Assembly (NCBI GenBank): GCA_905339155.1
Contig: CAJPFJ010000004.1
Span: 62,001-126,000, forward strand
Direction: 5' to 3'
Length of the DNA stretch: 64,000 nt
Source: Methanosarcinales archaeon
Lineage (GTDB): Archaea; Halobacteriota; Methanosarcinia; Methanosarcinales; Methanoperedenaceae
Of the stretch, positions 34,868-42,787 are shown in pieces (positions within the stretch are counted from its first letter, which is position 1; the number at the start of each line of letters is the position of its first letter). Under the pieces are notes generated by a model. The model was not told where the DNA came from, did not search any database, and saw nothing but the letters and a program-made list of their open reading frames with translations. Both the position numbers and the translations under genes were made by a program.

Positions 34868-35413
34868 TTATTTATTCCCTGATATCTCGTTGATCTTCCC
34901 CGATAATTCCTTTAACTGCTTCTTCAGGAAATATAATTCCTTATTTACCTCATCTATATCGGATTTTGTTGGAAGGTTGGATGGTTTTAGATAATTCTCC
35001 TCAAGCATGTCCCGGTTGAATTTTTGAACATCCAGGAAATTTGACATAAATTTTCCCATATCAGAGGAGAAATGGCCGGATTTCAGGAATTCTTTGAATG
35101 TTTCACTATATGATTCCATCCATACATTATAAAGTTCTTTATAATTTTCCGTACCTGTCTTGTCTTCTAAAGATATATTTTTTGCATTCATTCGCTTCAT
35201 TGCTTCCATGGAAATATTCTGGAAATCTACGACTGTATCCATCCATGTTGAATAAAGGTTAAAATAAAGAGGAAGACCTTTAGACATTTTTTCGGATTTC
35301 TCCCGTGATGGCCCGATCGCGGGAATTTCAGTTATCTTTCCTAAGGTTGCCTCATATGTTTTTACCCACATGTCAAAAAATTCACGTGAGGATTCAAGTT
35401 TTGTTTCTTCCAT
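34868..35413 (-). CDS. phaE: class III PHA synthase subunit PhaE
   Basis: A 181-residue mostly helical protein with REFFDMWVKTYEATLG and YKELYNVWMESYSETFKEFL, repeats typical of PhaE, and a C-terminal coiled coil (ELYFLKKQLKELSGKINEI) that in the family activates PhaC. The start at 35413 is 2 bp after the preceding stop; a longer frame would overlap the upstream gene by 85 bp. It forms a heterocomplex with PhaC on granules. No catalytic residues are expected. Confidence 0.88.
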   Translation of the reverse strand: MEETKLESSREFFDMWVKTYEATLGKITEIPAIGPSREKSEKMSKGLPLYFNLYSTWMDTVVDFQNISMEAMKRMNAKNISLEDKTGTENYKELYNVWMESYSETFKEFLKSGHFSSDMGKFMSNFLDVQKFNRDMLEENYLKPSNLPTKSDIDEVNKELYFLKKQLKELSGKINEISGNK

Positions 35414-35415
35414 AT

Positions 35416-36528
35416 TTATACCTTTGGAGCGCTCATATGGCTGAAAGAATCCATCCACATTTTTGACATCTTTATCGATGTGTTCGAATAAATCTGACAT
35501 GCACTCTTTACAGGTTCCATCATCTCTTTTAATGGGCCAACGAGAGGAACTCCTTCAAAGATATCTTCGGAAGATTTTTCATACATATTTAACCAGAGAT
35601 TATAGAATTCTTTAAAAGCCTCAGGATCATTGATCAGTTTTGACTGGTCTTCCATTTTTGCAGACATCTTTTCAAGTGCTTCTGTCCATGATTTGAATAA
35701 GTCTATACTTACTTCAGTGCTCTCTTTAAGATTATCCAGCATTTCTTTTGAGGGCTTCATTGTCTGTGGATCGAACATCTTTGAAAAGGCATCCTTATAG
35801 GTATTTATCCACAAATCATAAAATTCTTTATATGATTCAGGGTTCAACTCACCTTTAGATATTTTTGTCAGCCCATCTGAAAATTTTTTGATGGAATCAT
35901 CCGATGGAACATACAATTTAGTATATACTTCTTTGATTTGTTTTGCCATTTTCGCCATTGACTCTGAATAGAAATCAGGCATACCCGTATAACTTCCGAA
36001 AACATCTCTCTGGAATTTGATCGCAGGGTGTTCATTGATGTCATCGATAACCTTTTCATAAGTCTTTATCCAGTTGTCGCAACACTCCATGTATTTTGCC
36101 GGATCACTTCCATTATTCAGGACTTGTGCCGTATTTTTAGAATTTTCACCGAACTCCGCGATCCAGGAATTATAAACTTTATTCGACTCATCGGCACATT
36201 TAACAAAACTTTCAAGTGTTTCTCTTGGCGAGGAAATCTCGACCGGATAGATATTCCCATATGTACTCTTGTATGTTTTCATCCAATCTTCATAAAATTC
36301 CTGGTATTTTATTGGGGATGTGCTCATGGATAGATCTGTCATTTTCAAAGAATTATCCCCAAAGAACTCTATCAATGGTTTATAGAGTTTAAGGTTTGAA
36401 TCACTCCACAATTTTAAGAATTCGTTTGAATTATTAACCCACAGGTTGATAATTGTTTTCTGTTCAGGTACTTCTGTTATTGTTGTTTTCTCCTCGATTT
36501 TCTTGACCATATCTATTTCACTCTCCAT
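35416..36528 (-). CDS. PhaE-like protein with four tandem phasin-type repeats
   Basis: A 370-residue helical protein containing four copies of the pattern (Y/F)-x-E-(F/C)-x-x-x-W-x-x-x-Y beginning at residues 75 (YQEFYEDWMKTY), 146 (YMECCDNWIKTY), 233 (YKEFYDLWINTY) and 305 (FKEFYNLWLNMY). The unit resembles the repeat of the adjacent PhaE. It is the first gene of the PHA operon. It may be an extended PhaE, a granule-coating phasin, or a scaffold binding several PhaC. No catalytic motif is visible. Confidence 0.75.
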   Translation of the reverse strand: MESEIDMVKKIEEKTTITEVPEQKTIINLWVNNSNEFLKLWSDSNLKLYKPLIEFFGDNSLKMTDLSMSTSPIKYQEFYEDWMKTYKSTYGNIYPVEISSPRETLESFVKCADESNKVYNSWIAEFGENSKNTAQVLNNGSDPAKYMECCDNWIKTYEKVIDDINEHPAIKFQRDVFGSYTGMPDFYSESMAKMAKQIKEVYTKLYVPSDDSIKKFSDGLTKISKGELNPESYKEFYDLWINTYKDAFSKMFDPQTMKPSKEMLDNLKESTEVSIDLFKSWTEALEKMSAKMEDQSKLINDPEAFKEFYNLWLNMYEKSSEDIFEGVPLVGPLKEMMEPVKSACQIYSNTSIKMSKMWMDSFSHMSAPKV

Positions 36529-36754
36529 TTAATGGTGTTTATTCCGATGGCGATAAAAATGGGGAATATACAAGCTTGTATTAACCCCCGTTTTTTACAG
36601 AACATAATATACATTATAATGATATATAAAGCTTGTTAATTCATATTAATAATGTAGATTTGAACCCTTATGAAATTTAAAGTCATACTTTCAAAAATTT
36701 TTGGGCGAAAACTATATATCTAATAAACCCCGATACTTTATAGGAGGGTATAAA
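36529..36754. promoter_or_regulatory. divergent promoter region of the PHA operon
   Basis: This stretch between divergent genes holds TATA-like sequences for both sides: CTTTATATATC on the minus strand at about 36624-36634 (about 100 bp before the PHA operon) and AAACTATATATC on the plus strand at 36706-36717. The plus-strand gene has a TAGGAGGG ribosome site at 36741-36748. Confidence 0.4.
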
Positions 36755-37078
36755 ATGGCAGTTAGTGAAAACGCCCTAAATGAAATATTCAATGAGAGAG
36801 CGCAATATCTTGTTAATGTGGATGACTTATTGTTGGAAAGATTTGGTGAGCAAGTTCCCGGAAAAAAAATCGGTATACCGTCAGAATCGGCTCAATTCTG
36901 GAAAACTGGCTGTATTGATATCGCACAAAAGATCAGTGATGTAGACCAGCTTTTCGAAAGCAAGGAATATCAGACATATATTCAATTGACACGCCCGTCA
37001 AAAAGCAAATTCCATCCTGAGATGAAAAAAATAAGTGATGACGAATTACAGGACTTCAACTCTATTAAAAAAGAATAG
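36755..37078 (+). CDS. conserved-looking small protein divergent from the PHA operon
   Basis: A 107-residue soluble protein starting MAVSENALNEIFNERAQYL, from the ATG with a GGAGGG site 7 bp upstream; an earlier in-frame ATG at 36701 precedes the likely promoter and is rejected. It contains VDDLLLERFGEQVPG and ESAQFWKTGCIDI and ends in charged residues. I do not recognise a family. A divergent position next to PHA genes could mean shared regulation. Codon use looks like the neighbours. Confidence 0.65.
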   Translation: MAVSENALNEIFNERAQYLVNVDDLLLERFGEQVPGKKIGIPSESAQFWKTGCIDIAQKISDVDQLFESKEYQTYIQLTRPSKSKFHPEMKKISDDELQDFNSIKKE

Positions 37079-37088
37079 GCAGGATTTT

Positions 37089-37427
37089 CTATTCATTTTG
37101 CAGCTTATAAACCCATTCAGAGAGATTCAAACAATTTTCAGGAATACATTCCAAAGAGCAACCCGTGCATGGTGAGAACAGGTCTTTGATCAGTAATAAA
37201 TTGAAATTCTTAGCTTTATTTTCCTTTTTTATGACAGGTTTGATCAGATAGGTCTTTGTTCCTTTTGAAGAATCTTGTTCTCTTGTGATCAAACCATCCT
37301 TTTCGAGTTTCATGACAATTCTCGAACATTTACTGCTATCTATTTTACCCGTTTTCCAGAGTTCATTCTGGAGAATGCCGCTTTTTCTGGATTGTATCAG
37401 CATCAGGATTTTTTCTTCAATATCCAT
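37089..37427 (-). CDS. winged-helix regulator with C-terminal four-cysteine motif
   Basis: A 112-residue protein. Residues 1-65 are a winged helix (ILMLIQSRKSGILQNELWK, then KCSRIVMKLEKDGLITREQ). The C-terminus has Cys87, Cys90, Cys94 and Cys99 in CTGCSLECIPENC, suited to bind an iron-sulfur cluster or zinc, so it may be a redox or metal-responsive repressor. It is 9 bp upstream of an LSm gene on the same strand. The targets are unknown; the PHA operon and its own operon are candidates. Confidence 0.8.
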   Translation of the reverse strand: MDIEEKILMLIQSRKSGILQNELWKTGKIDSSKCSRIVMKLEKDGLITREQDSSKGTKTYLIKPVIKKENKAKNFNLLLIKDLFSPCTGCSLECIPENCLNLSEWVYKLQNE

Positions 37428-37436
37428 TCTATTCCA

Positions 37437-37661
37437 TTACTCCTCTACCGGACTTAGCATAATAATATTATTTCCTCTTAAGATGACAGAACCCAGGGAA
37501 CGCGATTTTACACCATCTACAATTTCATATGTTTCGTTTAGGTGCAGATTTAAATATTCATCGGCGCTTTCAAGCTTGCCTTCAAGAGTATGTTTGTCTC
37601 CTTTCATCTCAACCTGTATAACCGTGCCTATTAATGTCTGGACTTTTTTAGTGGGGAACAA
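37437..37661 (-). CDS. LSm (Sm-like) RNA-binding protein
   Basis: A 74-residue Sm-fold protein. The Sm1 region reads VEMKGDKHTLEGKLESADEY followed by LNLHLNET, and Sm2 reads LGSVILRGNNIIMLS, including the RG-containing motif that lines the RNA-binding ring. Archaeal LSm proteins form heptamers on U-rich RNA. It overlaps nothing and is 31 bp downstream of the flavoprotein gene on the same strand. Confidence 0.88.
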   Translation of the reverse strand: MFPTKKVQTLIGTVIQVEMKGDKHTLEGKLESADEYLNLHLNETYEIVDGVKSRSLGSVILRGNNIIMLSPVEE

Positions 37662-37692
37662 GATTTTTGCCTCTATTTTCTTTTATAACCCT

Positions 37693-38418
37693 TCATTTAT
37701 CGTTTAGTACTTCAATTTTTGCATTGCTTATAAAATCATGGACTTTTCGGGGATGATTGATTATTGTTATCCCTTCAAGCCCGGCTAAAATTTTCACGTT
37801 CTTTGAATCAACATCACGGACTTTAAGTTTTGTTAATCCACCTCCTATCGCACCATAACTGCATAATTTTACGCAAAATCCGCATCCATTGCATTTTAAA
37901 AGATCGATCTGACCGTCAATTGCCTTATTCGGGCATTCAATCACCGGGGGACAAATATCGCACTTATTGCAAATTTCACGATCTATGAAGAAAGGCATTC
38001 TTGATTCGATATGTCCTTCGATATCAACTGGAACGATATAAACCGGAACATTCCCTTTTACAGCCTGGGCAACAGCATTTGTAACAAGAGTATCTGCTAT
38101 TCCATATGCAAGTTTTGCGATCGTATTGGAAGTTGCAGGAGTGACTACCAGGGCATCATATTTTTTCAATAACAATCTTCCAGCCTTCGGAAAGCTTGCA
38201 CCCTGCTCCTGCTCATAAAAGCACTCTTCAAGGTAGTTGCCGCTTGAAATATCAATAAGAACGTTTCGCAATCCATACATTTTTATTACTTCTTCTGCGG
38301 CACGCGATATAAACGATGTAACTTTAAGTTCTTTGTTTTTTTCTTTCAATTCTTTAAAAACATCAAAGCTATCGCGTAAAAAATGTCCGGCGCCAGTAAT
38401 ACACCATGCAAGTTTCAT
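37693..38418 (-). CDS. iron-sulfur flavoprotein, dihydromethanopterin reductase (acceptor)-like
   Basis: A 241-residue protein. Residues 1-130 form a flavodoxin-like/HFCD flavoprotein domain (MKLAWCITGAGHFLRDS, VVTPATSNTIAKLAYGIAD), as in archaeoflavoprotein AfpA and DmrB. Two ferredoxin [4Fe-4S] motifs follow: CNKCDICPPVIECP and CNGCGFCVKLC. The combination matches DmrX-type dihydromethanopterin reductases of Methanosarcinales, which make tetrahydromethanopterin with ferredoxin-like electron supply. The exact acceptor is not proven by sequence. Confidence 0.85.
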   Translation of the reverse strand: MKLAWCITGAGHFLRDSFDVFKELKEKNKELKVTSFISRAAEEVIKMYGLRNVLIDISSGNYLEECFYEQEQGASFPKAGRLLLKKYDALVVTPATSNTIAKLAYGIADTLVTNAVAQAVKGNVPVYIVPVDIEGHIESRMPFFIDREICNKCDICPPVIECPNKAIDGQIDLLKCNGCGFCVKLCSYGAIGGGLTKLKVRDVDSKNVKILAGLEGITIINHPRKVHDFISNAKIEVLNDK

Positions 38419-38480
38419 GTTAAGTCCTTCTATATGGACCAGATACTCCCAAACGATTATAAAAATCCATTGGATTTGAA

Positions 38481-38750
38481 TTAAATCCCTGATCTGCGAT
38501 TGCCAAATAACTGGAATTCAAGTACATGATGAAAAAAATCAATTAATTTTTTTAATCGCATCCTGAACTTGATAAAGGGAATAAGCCTGTTATCCATAAA
38601 TGAGATCAAGCTTTCCTCCAAAAACCTGACATAAAGATATGGAATAATAAAAAGCAGGGACAAAAAGAATAGTCCCAGAATAACATCAAAAATCGTGGTT
38701 TGTGGAATTGATCCAGGATATATCCTTTTGAAATCCTCAATGTCGAACAT
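38481..38750 (-). CDS. small membrane protein of unknown function
   Basis: An 89-residue protein with one or two membrane helices (TTIFDVILGLFFLSLLFIIP) followed by an amphipathic, basic segment rich in Phe and Leu. It fills the gap between the flavoprotein gene and purC on the same strand. No family is recognised; no ribosome site is obvious. Confidence 0.5.
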   Translation of the reverse strand: MFDIEDFKRIYPGSIPQTTIFDVILGLFFLSLLFIIPYLYVRFLEESLISFMDNRLIPFIKFRMRLKKLIDFFHHVLEFQLFGNRRSGI

Positions 38751-38811
38751 CGATACGAATATATCTTCTTCTTTTTATAAATACTTAACCGTCAGGATTT
38801 TATATTCCTCT

Positions 38812-39534
38812 TCACTGGTCCTTGAATATTTCAGGTACAATTCTTCTTGCCACTTCCCGGTATGCAGCTACCAGGTCACCCTTATCGAACCTGAACACAT
38901 CCTTATCAAGCGATTCTCCCGTTGCCCTGTCCCAGAACCTGCATGTATCGCAGGATATCTCATCTGCAAGGAGGATTTTACCATTTCGTCTTCCGAACTC
39001 AAGTTTAAAATCCGGGAGCAAAAGATTCCTCTCATCCAGGTAATCAACCAGGATCGAGTTGATAAAAAGTGCAAGTTTTCGAATTTCTGAAAGCTCTTGC
39101 TTGGTTGCAAGTCCAAGGGCAAGGACGATATCATCATTTATCATAGGATCGCCGTGCTCATCGCTCTTGTAATCAAAAATCAAAATAGGAGGATCAAGTT
39201 TCTGGCCTGTCTTAAAAGGATATTTTTTTACAAGTGAACCTGCCGCGATATTCCTTACAATGACTTCGATTTTTATAATATCGACAGCATCAACGACCAT
39301 CTCAGTATTTGACATCATACTGTTATAATGGGTTTTGATACCTTTATCTTCAAGTAGTGTGAAGAGTTTTGCAGCGATCTGCGCATTGTAATATCCCTTT
39401 TTTGGCGCTTCGCTTTTCTTTTTACCATCAAACGCCGTAAGGCTGTTCCTGAATTCCATTATCAGCTTTTCAGGATCATCAGTTTTAAAAACAGTCTTTG
39501 CCTTGCCCGAATAAAGTTCAGAGAGCTTGATCAT
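38812..39534 (-). CDS. purC: SAICAR synthetase (purine biosynthesis)
   Basis: A 240-residue phosphoribosylaminoimidazole-succinocarboxamide synthase joining CAIR and aspartate with ATP. It begins [14 protein letters not shown], which holds the nucleotide-binding Lys, and continues [23 protein letters not shown] and [13 protein letters not shown]. The length is that of bacterial and archaeal PurC. It is divergent from alba. Confidence 0.96.
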   Translation of the reverse strand: MIKLSELYSGKAKTVFKTDDPEKLIMEFRNSLTAFDGKKKSEAPKKGYYNAQIAAKLFTLLEDKGIKTHYNSMMSNTEMVVDAVDIIKIEVIVRNIAAGSLVKKYPFKTGQKLDPPILIFDYKSDEHGDPMINDDIVLALGLATKQELSEIRKLALFINSILVDYLDERNLLLPDFKLEFGRRNGKILLADEISCDTCRFWDRATGESLDKDVFRFDKGDLVAAYREVARRIVPEIFKDQ

Positions 39535-39713
39535 TAATTTCCTAGTGTTATCTTTTTGGATATAAAGGAGACGGTTTAATTAATACACATTGATTGAACC
39601 GCAGTAATGCGATAATTTAGCTTCCGGGGTATTATATTTCTCCCAAAAAAATTTCGGTAAATATATGTAGGTGCATTGTATTTATATCTTAAAACAATCA
39701 GGGAGACAATACA

Positions 39714-39983
39714 ATGACAGAGGATAATGTAGTATTTATCGGGAACAAACCAGTGATGAACTATGTCCTTGCCATAGTTACACAATTCAATAAAGGCGCT
39801 CCTGAAATTTTTATAAAAGCAAGAGGAAAAGCAATATCAAGAGCAGTTGATGCCGTAGAAGTTTCAAGGAACAGGTTTTTACCAGAAACAAAAATAAAAG
39901 AGATAAAGATCGGGACAGAAAAAATTGCAACTGATCGGGGAGATTCTAACGTTTCTACTATAGAAATTGTTTTGGCAAGATAA
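39714..39983 (+). CDS. albA: Alba chromatin/RNA-binding protein
   Basis: An 89-residue Alba dimer subunit: [40 protein letters not shown] and ends STIEIVLAR. It coats DNA and also binds RNA; the Lys in GNKPVMNYV is the residue acetylated in some archaea. TATA-like TATTTATATCTTA lies about 30 bp upstream (39678-39691), consistent with a strong promoter and a short leader. Confidence 0.96.
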   Translation: MTEDNVVFIGNKPVMNYVLAIVTQFNKGAPEIFIKARGKAISRAVDAVEVSRNRFLPETKIKEIKIGTEKIATDRGDSNVSTIEIVLAR

Positions 39984-40020
39984 AAATAGGGGATGAGGAC
40001 GAAAACACATGGCTTCCCCT

Positions 40021-40893
40021 CTACTCCATTTTTGTGAATACCCACGGGACAACAAATACCGAAAAAAATCCAAGCGCTGCATACATTACATATGTAAATA
40101 CAGGATTTATTAAAGATAATATAACAGATATCAGATAAATCGAGCTCAAAATTAAAATGCCAATAAATGCCCTCTTAACCTTCTGTTTCTTATTTTTTAC
40201 ATCGGGAAACCTGATTTTTTCCTCCTCTAATAAATAACCAGCTCCTACGGAAGCCATCACCACTCCTAATTCTATCTGTTCTTTCAGAAGACTTTTTTGC
40301 AAGGATGCTATTAAAACAAGTATTATCGGAAGAGATATAACAATAAGATATTTTGAATTACGACTTTGTTTACTGAATATATTGAGGAATCCGGTTTCTC
40401 CCTTATATGAAATAAATGCGACCGTAAGGCCAAAAATAATACCACCAACGACATCGCCCAAATAATGGACGCCAAGATATAATCGTGACAATGAAACAAG
40501 GATTATTGCAACAGCGCCCACTATGATGATCCGGTTCTTCTTGCTTCGAATTCCCAGGTAACCCCAGAATCCTGATGAAACCTGTGCGTGACCGCTGGGG
40601 AATCCGAATTCATTTTCAGTGACCTTGTGAAGATAGTAAGGAGGTCGTGGCATACCGAACAGGCTCTTGGCAAGAAGTGCCGTGTATGCAGAAAACATAA
40701 TTACATACATCACTCTTATGCCGGTTTTTTTGTTAAGACACCAGAAGATTAGCGATGCAAGAAGAATATAGACAGGCTCACTGCCAGCATTAGTTACAAC
40801 CTTGAATAACGTATCCAGTAGAGGAGTACCGAAATCTTGGAAAAATATATTGATATTTTCGTTGAAAAGGAATTGAAACGATCCTATTACCAT
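40021..40893 (-). CDS. PAP2-family membrane phosphatase
   Basis: A 290-residue polytopic membrane protein with the three PAP2 motifs: KSLFGMPRPPY, PSGHAQ, and SRLYLGVHYLGDVVGG (the His and Asp being the catalytic pair). It likely removes phosphate from phospholipid or polyprenyl-diphosphate substrates at the outer face of the membrane. It is converging with alba. Additional C-terminal helices (about 170-290) extend it beyond the core domain. Confidence 0.88.
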   Translation of the reverse strand: MVIGSFQFLFNENINIFFQDFGTPLLDTLFKVVTNAGSEPVYILLASLIFWCLNKKTGIRVMYVIMFSAYTALLAKSLFGMPRPPYYLHKVTENEFGFPSGHAQVSSGFWGYLGIRSKKNRIIIVGAVAIILVSLSRLYLGVHYLGDVVGGIIFGLTVAFISYKGETGFLNIFSKQSRNSKYLIVISLPIILVLIASLQKSLLKEQIELGVVMASVGAGYLLEEEKIRFPDVKNKKQKVKRAFIGILILSSIYLISVILSLINPVFTYVMYAALGFFSVFVVPWVFTKME

Positions 40894-40948
40894 GTCCTGA
40901 ATCCAAAATAGACACGGATAAACGCAGATTTATATCTGCGCTGATTAT

Positions 40949-41128
40949 TTACGATCCTTTTACAATAGCTTTTGGTGAACGGGCTATCTTCTTGCGCTTT
41001 GCGCCTTCAGAAGTATATCGCTGCATCGGGCCGGGGCGCTTGTGGCTGAGTTCGGCTTCTGGGACCATTATTATGTTCCCTTTTCGTCCTTTGACTCTGC
41101 CCCATTTTGTTATACCTGTTTTTCCCAT
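40949..41128 (-). CDS. DUF5350-family small basic protein
   Basis: A 59-residue very basic protein, MGKTGITKWGRVKGRKG, then NIIMVPEAELSHKRPGPMQR and a Lys-rich end. It matches small methanogen proteins annotated DUF5350. The composition suggests RNA or ribosome binding. The ATG at 41128 is preceded by TGGAGG. It has no known function. Confidence 0.8.
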   Translation of the reverse strand: MGKTGITKWGRVKGRKGNIIMVPEAELSHKRPGPMQRYTSEGAKRKKIARSPKAIVKGS

Positions 41129-41524
41129 GTAATTTATATCCTCCAATGATTTAGTTTGGCTTCAGAATACTTCCGTTTATTCATAAACCTTTCCCCGTTT
41201 TAATTCTCTTCTTTATCATGTGCATTTGCACTTTCCTGGCTTTAGCCTGATGAAGAACCAAGACACTCTCTTTAGAAAAAAGGTTAGACTTCCTGGCCGT
41301 TACCGCTGAATAACGAATAATGCAAAAACTTGTGCCCTGCATCGAGAGCAGCGACCTGGATGCGTGCGTTGAGGGGGCGGCGCGGGTGGCGGGGGGGGCA
41401 GGAAATAGTTTAATGGTTAGTAATCATGTTTGATAAATTGATTATTTATATAAGTTAATAGAAAGAAGGTTTTAAGAAAAATATACAAAAGTTGTAAAAC
41501 CCGAAAATTGAATGAGGTTATTCT
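41129..41524. other. intergenic stretch holding a TPR-gene remnant
   Basis: These 396 bp hold no intact gene. The only recognisable item is the TPR-family remnant at 41320-41400; the rest shows no repeat, RNA gene or coding signal that I can support. Confidence 0.5.
41320..41400 (+). pseudogene. remnant 1 of a TPR-family gene 5' end
   Basis: TGCAAAAACTTGTGCCCTGC and GCGACCTGGATGCGTGCGTT closely match the start of the TPR gene at 42788 (codons 11-30). The similarity stops at a G-rich run (GGGTGGCGGGGGGGG), exactly where the second remnant also stops. No start codon or continuing frame is present. Confidence 0.75.
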
Positions 41525-41824
41525 ATGTCGTATGTTAAAATCCAGCGCAGTATATTTCAGCCTATAGAGGATTTAATCAAAATTGGAGTATATAAAAATG
41601 AGCAGGAAGCCATATCTGCACTTGTCCATGACCAGGCCATGTTAAAAGTAGAACATTTTAAAAATAATATAAAAAAAATGGAAAATAAATATAATATGGC
41701 TTTTTCTGATTTTGAAGCTAAGATTAATAAAACTGTAAATAAAGAAAATTTTGAAGAATGGGATGACTATATCCTCTGGGAAAGTTATGTCAAAACGCTT
41801 CAGTACTGGAGCAAAATGGCATGA
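41525..41824 (+). CDS. putative antitoxin of the TumE-type toxin pair
   Basis: A 99-residue protein beginning MSYVKIQRSIFQPIEDLIKI and continuing VYKNEQEAISALVHDQA, resembling antitoxins with an N-terminal ribbon- or helix-type DNA-binding segment followed by long helices. It overlaps the next gene by 4 bp (ATGA), the classic TA arrangement. It probably neutralises the partner and represses the operon. Family assignment rests mainly on the neighbour. Confidence 0.65.
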   Translation: MSYVKIQRSIFQPIEDLIKIGVYKNEQEAISALVHDQAMLKVEHFKNNIKKMENKYNMAFSDFEAKINKTVNKENFEEWDDYILWESYVKTLQYWSKMA

Positions 41825-42180
41825 CCGTATCGTATATCATAACGATACTTTCAGCATGCGACTTTATTGATGACCTAAAAATAATTGATATCAATATTGA
41901 ACCCCCTGTTCAGTCTATTAAAGTAAGGGCGCGCCTTAAAAATGGTCTCATGCTTCAGATAACTGAAAGCATTGGAGAAGATTTCAGGCGATATTCATAT
42001 CATCTTCATGATGGAGATGATATAATTAAGCGGTGGGACAACGCCCCTCACTGGAAGAATGTAAGAACATACCCTTTCCATATGCATATTAAGGATCAGG
42101 AAAAACCTCTTGAATCGAAAGAGATGTTTGTGAGCGATGTTATTACAGAACTGAAAAAGCTTGATTATGCCAGAAAATAA
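41821..42180 (+). CDS. TumE/DUF6516-like toxin
   Basis: A 119-residue protein with YSYHLHDGDDIIKRWDNAPH and TYPFHMHI, the conserved core of the TumE (DUF6516) toxin family; the paired His/Asp/Arg residues suggest an RNase-type site. Its 3' end (DYARK) runs into the start of a TPR-family remnant, since ATGCCAGAAAATAAC supplies its stop. Toxin activity is inferred from family only. Confidence 0.75.
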   Translation: MTVSYIITILSACDFIDDLKIIDINIEPPVQSIKVRARLKNGLMLQITESIGEDFRRYSYHLHDGDDIIKRWDNAPHWKNVRTYPFHMHIKDQEKPLESKEMFVSDVITELKKLDYARK

Positions 42181-42307
42181 CAAAACCCAGGAATTCCTGC
42201 AAAAACTTGCGTCATGCATCGAGCGCAGCGATCTGGATGCGTGTGTGGAGGAGGCGGCGCGGGGGGGGGGTTGGAATTTTAAATTATGTCCTTCAAAATT
42301 AACATAA
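42167..42307 (+). pseudogene. remnant 2 of a TPR-family gene 5' end
   Basis: A 46-codon frame starts MPENNKTQEFLQKLASCIER, the same N-terminus as the TPR protein at 42788, continues SDLDACVEEAAR, and is lost in GGG after a run of ten G. It overlaps the TumE-like stop and the RelE-like start. It is a truncated copy, not a likely functional gene. Confidence 0.75.
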
Positions 42308-42540
42308 AAGAGCCCGCTGAAAAGTGGCTTCGAAAATATGATCGGGAGATTCAGAAGCGATTTGCAACAAAAATTCGCAAATTAAAAGAAAATCCAGAAA
42401 TTCACGGTAAGCCCCTCAGAGGCGTGCTTCATGGATATTGGGAACTCTATTTTGAGAATAGATTTAGAATATTATATACAATTGATAATAAATAAAAGAC
42501 TGTTACAATTGAAGCCATAAAACATAAAGATGTTTTTTAA
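42286..42540 (+). pseudogene. RelE/ParE-like toxin with in-frame stop near its C-terminus
   Basis: The frame encodes FKINIKEPAEKWLRKYDREI, then LRGVLHGYWELYFENRFRIL and YTIDNK, typical of RelE-family mRNA interferases, then TAA at 42493-42495. Reading on in frame gives KTVTIEAIKHKDVF and a second TAA at 42538-42540, which is the normal end of this family (catalytic-region residues included). So one nonsense change has removed the last 14 residues. It may be an inactivated toxin. The antitoxin-like gene on the other strand overlaps its extended 3' end. Confidence 0.75.
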
Positions 42541-42728
42541 ATCCCTAATTCCTCAGCAAGAGTTTCAAAGTCCCTTGCCTTACCGCTATCTTTCTTACCT
42601 TCTTCAAGCTGCTTTATGATATCGATATCCGACAGAACTTCTATCGTTTCCTTCATAGATTCATATTCATCTGTAGATATTGTTATCCAGCCAGATTGAT
42701 GTTTTCCAGTTACGGATGCTGCTGCCAT
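42537..42728 (-). CDS. RelB/YefM-like antitoxin on the opposite strand
   Basis: A 63-residue protein with SGWITISTDEYESMKETIEV and a C-terminal acidic helix (KARDFETLAEELGI), as in Phd/YefM/RelB antitoxins. Such genes usually lie upstream of and parallel to the toxin; here it converges with the broken RelE-like toxin. A DNA-binding N-domain is short or missing. It may be the former partner after an inversion, or belong to another toxin. Confidence 0.6.
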   Translation of the reverse strand: MAAASVTGKHQSGWITISTDEYESMKETIEVLSDIDIIKQLEEGKKDSGKARDFETLAEELGI

Positions 42729-42787
42729 TCGATATGTTTATAGGATGGGCTTCTATTTAAATCTTAATATAGGTTTCATAAAAAGTC

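Noticed and set aside
36701-36754. upstream ATG extension of the 107-residue protein
   Set aside because: It precedes the TATA-like element, and the GGAGGG site favours the ATG at 36755.
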